A stretch of DNA of 64,000 bases from the NCBI GenBank assembly GCA_910588965.1, contig CAJUSO010000008.1, positions 18,536-82,535 on the forward strand, given 5' to 3'. Every line of letters begins with the position of its first letter. The stretch's first letter is position 1. Below, in pieces: positions 60,816 through 64,000 of the stretch. Source of the DNA: an uncultured Lachnospiraceae bacterium. GTDB taxonomy: Bacteria; Bacillota; Clostridia; Lachnospirales; Lachnospiraceae. A model generated the notes under the pieces. It did not search any database, was not told the DNA's origin, and was given only the letters and a program-made list of their open reading frames with translations. Both the position numbers and the translations under genes were made by a program.

Positions 60816-62396
60816 ATGAAAGAGAAGAATATCCTGAACAACAAATATTTCCTATATCTCACAGAGTTTTTTTCTGGTATGTCCGTGATGGCTGTGGAAC
60901 TGGGCGCAAGCCGCCTGATGGCTCCTTACTTCAGTTCCTCGCAGATCGTATGGACTGTAATTATCGGCGTGATTATGATTGCCATGGCGCTTGGGAATGT
61001 ATGGGGCGGGCGTCTCGCAGATAGGGACCCTTCCCCGGACAAGCTCTATGGCAGGCTCCTTTTGGCTGCTGTATGGATTGCCCTGATCCCCTTTGTTGGC
61101 AGATACCTGATTGGCGGGATTTCCCTGCTGCTGGCAGCCTTCGTCACCAAAAATTTCCTGGTGTGGGCAGCCCTTTTTGCCTGCCTGGCCGTATTCGCCT
61201 TCCCCTGCGTGCTGCTTGGGACCGTAACCCCTTCCCTGGTAAAATACACGGTAAGCAGCCTGGACGACAATGGGAAGACCGTAGGGGAGCTGGGTGCGCT
61301 GAATACCATCGGGAGCATTATCGGCACCTTCCTCCCCACCTTTGTGACAATCCCGGCTGTAGGGACTGCCGCCACCTTCCTGATATTCTCCGGCGTGCTG
61401 GCAGCCATCAGCATCCTTTATTTCCTCTCCCAACGGAAAAAAACGGCCAAGTCCGTCCTGGCCATCCTGCTGATATTGGCGCTTGGGCTTTCCTTGGGCA
61501 GCTACAGCTTTGCTTTCTGGGAAGAAGGCATCACCCTGGAGGATGAATCCATCTATAACTACCTGCAGGTGAAGGAAACAGATTCCTCCGTCATCCTCTC
61601 CACAAACGTGCTCTTCGGGGTACAGTCCATTTTGATGAAACATGCAAAACTGACCGGCATGTACTACGACTATGCCCTTGCCGCGCCCCTTATGGCAGGC
61701 ATAGACAGCCAAACCCCTGGCAGCATCCTAATCCTGGGGCTCGGCACCGGGACTTTCGCCAAATACTGCAGCGAATACTTCCCGGAATGCTCCATCGAAG
61801 GCGTGGAAATTGATGAAAAGATTGCCCGCCTGGCGGCAGAGTACTTCGCGCTGCCCGATTCCGTAGAGGTATCCGTCTATGATGGGCGCTCCTACCTGGC
61901 CGCCTCTGATAAAAAATACGACGTCATCCTTGTGGACGCCTACCAGGATATTACCATCCCCTTCCAGATGTCCTCGGCAGAATTTTTTACGGAAGTCCGC
62001 AAACATTTATCCAGCAATGGGGTCATGGCCGTTAACATGAATATGAAATCCAAGGCCAAAGATTCCATCAACGATTATCTCTGCGATACCATAAATTCCG
62101 TTTTCCCTTATGTCTACACTGCGCCTGTGGCAAATGGAACCAACTGCGAGGCCTTTGCCTTTCTGGATGAACAGGCAATGCATACTTTTGAAGAAAAACG
62201 CAAGGCGCTGGAAGACCCCGCCCTTTCAGATATGATGGAAACTGTCTCTGGCTGCCTGGAACCGTACAAGCCCGGGGACCGGATCCTGACAGACGACAAG
62301 GCCCCTGTCGAGGTCCTTGGGATGAAAGCCTTAGATGAAATCATCGCCGATGAACTGGATTATTACAGGGAACTTTACCTGGGGCAGATTTTTTAA
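60816..62396 (+). CDS. membrane protein fused to a spermidine-synthase-like domain
   Basis: A 526-residue protein. Residues 10-230 hold about seven membrane helices (MSVMAVELGASRLMAPYFSS, IGVIMIAMALGNVWGGRLAD). Residues 270-520 are a spermidine-synthase-type Rossmann domain: SILILGLGTGTFAKYC, EGVEIDEK, VSVYDGRSYL and the catalytic-site-like DVILVDAYQDITIPFQ. Such fused MFS/SpeE proteins are common in bacteria but their product is rarely shown; a polyamine or related aminopropyl transfer is only an inference. The ATG at 60816 follows GAGGTGC. No other polyamine gene is adjacent. Confidence 0.88.
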   Translation: MKEKNILNNKYFLYLTEFFSGMSVMAVELGASRLMAPYFSSSQIVWTVIIGVIMIAMALGNVWGGRLADRDPSPDKLYGRLLLAAVWIALIPFVGRYLIGGISLLLAAFVTKNFLVWAALFACLAVFAFPCVLLGTVTPSLVKYTVSSLDDNGKTVGELGALNTIGSIIGTFLPTFVTIPAVGTAATFLIFSGVLAAISILYFLSQRKKTAKSVLAILLILALGLSLGSYSFAFWEEGITLEDESIYNYLQVKETDSSVILSTNVLFGVQSILMKHAKLTGMYYDYALAAPLMAGIDSQTPGSILILGLGTGTFAKYCSEYFPECSIEGVEIDEKIARLAAEYFALPDSVEVSVYDGRSYLAASDKKYDVILVDAYQDITIPFQMSSAEFFTEVRKHLSSNGVMAVNMNMKSKAKDSINDYLCDTINSVFPYVYTAPVANGTNCEAFAFLDEQAMHTFEEKRKALEDPALSDMMETVSGCLEPYKPGDRILTDDKAPVEVLGMKALDEIIADELDYYRELYLGQIF

Positions 62397-62438
62397 CCCT
62401 TTAGGGGATGGCATGCTTGCGCATGCGCATCCTGCCCC

Positions 62439-62861
62439 TTAGGGGATTGGGATCTGCCCCTTATACTTCTCATACATCTTCTGCAGTTCGTCTTTATCTT
62501 CCTGGCTGAGCTGCTCCTTGGCCATATCCTTCAGCCCTTCCATATTCCCGCTGGCAGCCAGCCCTGCTGCCTCCTGGATATTATCTGGTGAGATATACTT
62601 CTCAGCAATCTCCGTCACTTTATCCACATCCGCCTGGTCCATCTGGTCCATAATCGCTTGGATATCCACGCTTTGGCCAGCAACCTTTAAGCTGCCCCCA
62701 ATCTGTTCCTCCAGAAGCTTCTTGCCAATCTCCTTTGCTGCCTTCGCCTTAATCCCGCTGATAATGGAATCACGGCATACAAATAATGTCCCCGCGCTGA
62801 TTACGAGCACGCCTGCCACAACCAGCAAGCCGGTATGCCTCTTCCTTTTTCTCTTTGCCAA
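62439..62861 (-). CDS. small membrane-anchored helical protein
   Basis: A 140-residue protein that starts with TTG after AGGGAGGTG, with seven bases between. It has a basic N-terminus (AKRKRKRH), one membrane helix (residues 11-29) and a Lys/Glu/Asp-rich helical exterior with an amphipathic pattern (MDQMDQADVDKVTEIAEKYI). The topology suggests one helix with the rest outside the membrane. I do not recognise a family. It stands alone between the spermidine-synthase-like gene (convergent) and rnhA. Confidence 0.7.
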   Translation of the reverse strand: MAKRKRKRHTGLLVVAGVLVISAGTLFVCRDSIISGIKAKAAKEIGKKLLEEQIGGSLKVAGQSVDIQAIMDQMDQADVDKVTEIAEKYISPDNIQEAAGLAASGNMEGLKDMAKEQLSQEDKDELQKMYEKYKGQIPIP

Positions 62862-62956
62862 ATAAATACACCTCCCTGGGTATGATATTCTCTTATTGAT
62901 TATATCATACCCAGGAAGGTAATTCTTAACATTTTTCTTAATATTTTTTTATTTCT

Positions 62957-63574
62957 TCAGATAATGCCCAATGCCTGCTTCGCAAGCGTATCGGCCAGGT
63001 CGTTGTACCTGTCGTTGGAATGGCCCTTGACCTTTTGGAAGGCTATGTGGGTTTTTTCTTTGGCAGAAAAATAAAAGTCACGGTATGCCTGGGTTCCTGG
63101 CTTATTTGCCTTCCATTCCCCCGTACACCATTTTGCAATCCCTTCGTAATCATGGTAAATGGTGATATAGGGAATCTTATGCTCGACGGCATACCTCATG
63201 GCTGCTTCCGCGCCTTTGATTTCACCGGCTACATTGTGCATCTGCGCCAGCCCTTCGTCCTGCAGCTTTTGGGAAAAACGGTATTCTGCGCCCTCATGCA
63301 GCACGACCATGCCGTAGGAAAATTCCCCTGTCCCTGCGTGATAGCTGCCATCCACATAAAATTCAGCTTTGCTTCCCAAAGGGAGGGAAGCCGCTTTATC
63401 CAGATCCCAATGGCCTTCTGTATCCTGCAGGTAAGCCTGGGCTTCCTCTTCTGTCCCAAAACTCTTATAGGCTGCGCCGGAATAACCCTCCACTTGCTGC
63501 CTGCAAGCGTCCCATGTATGGTAAATACCAGGGGTTTTTCCTTTTTTGACTGCATAAAATTTCTTTTTTGGCAT
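62957..63574 (-). CDS. ribonuclease H with an N-terminal RNase_H1_N domain
   Basis: A 205-residue protein. Residues 1-48 form the viroplasmin/RNase_H1_N domain that binds RNA-DNA hybrids (KFYAVKKGKTPGIYHTWDAC, then EEEAQAYL). Residues 70-205 form the RNase H fold with all four acidic residues: FYVDGSYH, VAGEIKGAEAAM, IYHDYEGIAKW and HSNDRYNDLADTLAKQA. It degrades the RNA strand of hybrids. AGAGGAGCTGAC precedes the ATG at 63574, and an ATG 63 bases upstream has no site. Confidence 0.95.
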   Translation of the reverse strand: MPKKKFYAVKKGKTPGIYHTWDACRQQVEGYSGAAYKSFGTEEEAQAYLQDTEGHWDLDKAASLPLGSKAEFYVDGSYHAGTGEFSYGMVVLHEGAEYRFSQKLQDEGLAQMHNVAGEIKGAEAAMRYAVEHKIPYITIYHDYEGIAKWCTGEWKANKPGTQAYRDFYFSAKEKTHIAFQKVKGHSNDRYNDLADTLAKQALGII

Positions 63575-63633
63575 GTCAGCTCCTCTTGAATGGTGCATTT
63601 TCACCTGTACTACAATAGATGGTATTGAGTATC

Positions 63634-63837
63634 TCACATGGGAGCCGTTTTGTCAATTATTTTTTCCCCTGCAGGACCTGGGCTGTTATTTGGGGCGCCT
63701 CCCCCCGTACAGGAAGGGCAATTCCCGCTGCAGCCGCTACAGCCGCTGCACCTTCCTGCTTTTTTATCCTTATAAATGCTCCGTACTGCACAGGCCGCCA
63801 TAAGGGCTATGGCTGCGCCGACGATAAAAGTGCCCAT
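63634..63837 (-). CDS. FeoB-associated Cys-rich membrane protein
   Basis: A 67-residue protein with one membrane helix (residues 3-19) and a Cys motif CSGCSGCSGNCPSC that may bind iron or an Fe-S cluster. It matches the FeoB_associated family, usually the last gene of a ferrous iron uptake (feo) operon. No feoA or feoB is in the window; the 63838-64000 stretch holds its own promoter, so the gene is separately expressed here. GGAGGTAACGG precedes the ATG. A perfect inverted repeat covers the promoter. Confidence 0.85.
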   Translation of the reverse strand: MGTFIVGAAIALMAACAVRSIYKDKKAGRCSGCSGCSGNCPSCTGGGAPNNSPGPAGEKIIDKTAPM

Positions 63838-63868
63838 ACCGTTACCTCCTGTTACCGTTTTATCTGTA

Positions 63869-63886
63869 GGTTAGTATACACTAACC
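63869..63886. promoter_or_regulatory. operator-like inverted repeat GGTTAGT-ATAC-ACTAACC
   Basis: Perfect 7-bp arms flank four bases. The repeat overlaps the -10 box and the spacer of the promoter in front of the FeoB-associated gene. The half-site TAGGTTAG resembles sites of DtxR-type metal regulators, but the spacing between halves differs from the DtxR consensus. Confidence 0.7.
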
Positions 63887-63901
63887 ACCTGGCATTGTCA
63901 A
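63873..63901 (-). promoter_or_regulatory. promoter of the FeoB-associated protein gene
   Basis: On the minus strand a perfect TTGACA (63896-63901) and TATACT (63873-63878) are separated by 17 bp, 36 bp in front of the ATG. Confidence 0.88.
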
Positions 63902-64000
63902 TCTTTTTCTGCCTGAAACGGAAGGAAGGGAAAAGGTTACTGTCCACACGGCGCCGTGCACCCTGCTGCACGGCGTCCGGCCAATAAAGTAACATTTGCC

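Noticed and set aside
60852..61712. Long minus-strand reading frame opposite the spermidine-synthase-like gene
   Set aside because: It is the shadow of a gene with clear domains; its composition is His/Gln-rich without a start site or domain.

Overview
The window reads as chromosomal DNA from a spore-forming, anaerobic Firmicute, most likely a member of the Lachnospiraceae. The grounds are a roughly balanced base composition, strong AGGAGG ribosome binding sites with occasional GTG and TTG starts, a T-box leader in front of valS, SpoVG, a CotS-type coat protein, a GlgC/GlgD pair, a BceRSAB-type module and a catalytically altered HPr. No insertion sequence, prophage, integrase or CRISPR array was seen. 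About 50 protein genes and one tRNA-Arg(ACG) are supported.

Left part (1-24 kb): rqcP, the HU gene and a phosphohexomutase lead into a region with a small LRR protein and a PEGA lipoprotein that ends in about 190 Asn-rich residues. Two tandem-repeat tracts lie around it. Then come a CotS-like kinase-fold protein, CCA-adding enzyme, a secreted NlpC/P60 hydrolase, a FapA-type DUF342 protein, valS with its T-box, an RND transporter with a long coiled-coil insert coupled to a TetR regulator, pta, an XRE regulator, and an operon of a HAAS-domain protein and a large cyclic-nucleotide-fold protein.

Middle (24-46 kb): tRNA-Arg; a tight M50 protease - FIST - soluble MCP - Hpt unit; spoVG; glgC-glgD; murC; an array of DnaA boxes in front of a DnaD-domain gene and a DnaC/DnaI-type loader gene; prs; a BceRSAB-like two-component/ABC module; a DUF6465-like protein; a Crh-like HPr variant; a CDF metal exporter; and an NCS2 purine permease.

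Right part (45-64 kb): a long same-strand block built around a tellurite-resistance (Ter) stress module. In the order of transcription it is a serine protease carrying a YceG-like N-terminal domain, an amino-acid ABC importer, a rhomboid protease (with a strong promoter), YceG, TelA, four TerD-family proteins, a Ca2+-type P-ATPase, a HAD phosphatase and a GNAT acetyltransferase. The YceG-like/trypsin fusion is the most interesting protein here because it ties regulated proteolysis to the Ter system. The window ends with a membrane-anchored spermidine-synthase-like protein, RNase H and a FeoB-associated Cys-rich protein whose promoter holds a perfect inverted repeat.

A second notable item is a dispersed intergenic element of about 150 bp, with three larger copies and one partial copy. 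Base changes in its core hairpin keep pairing, through G-U wobble, on one strand only, which suggests it works as RNA.
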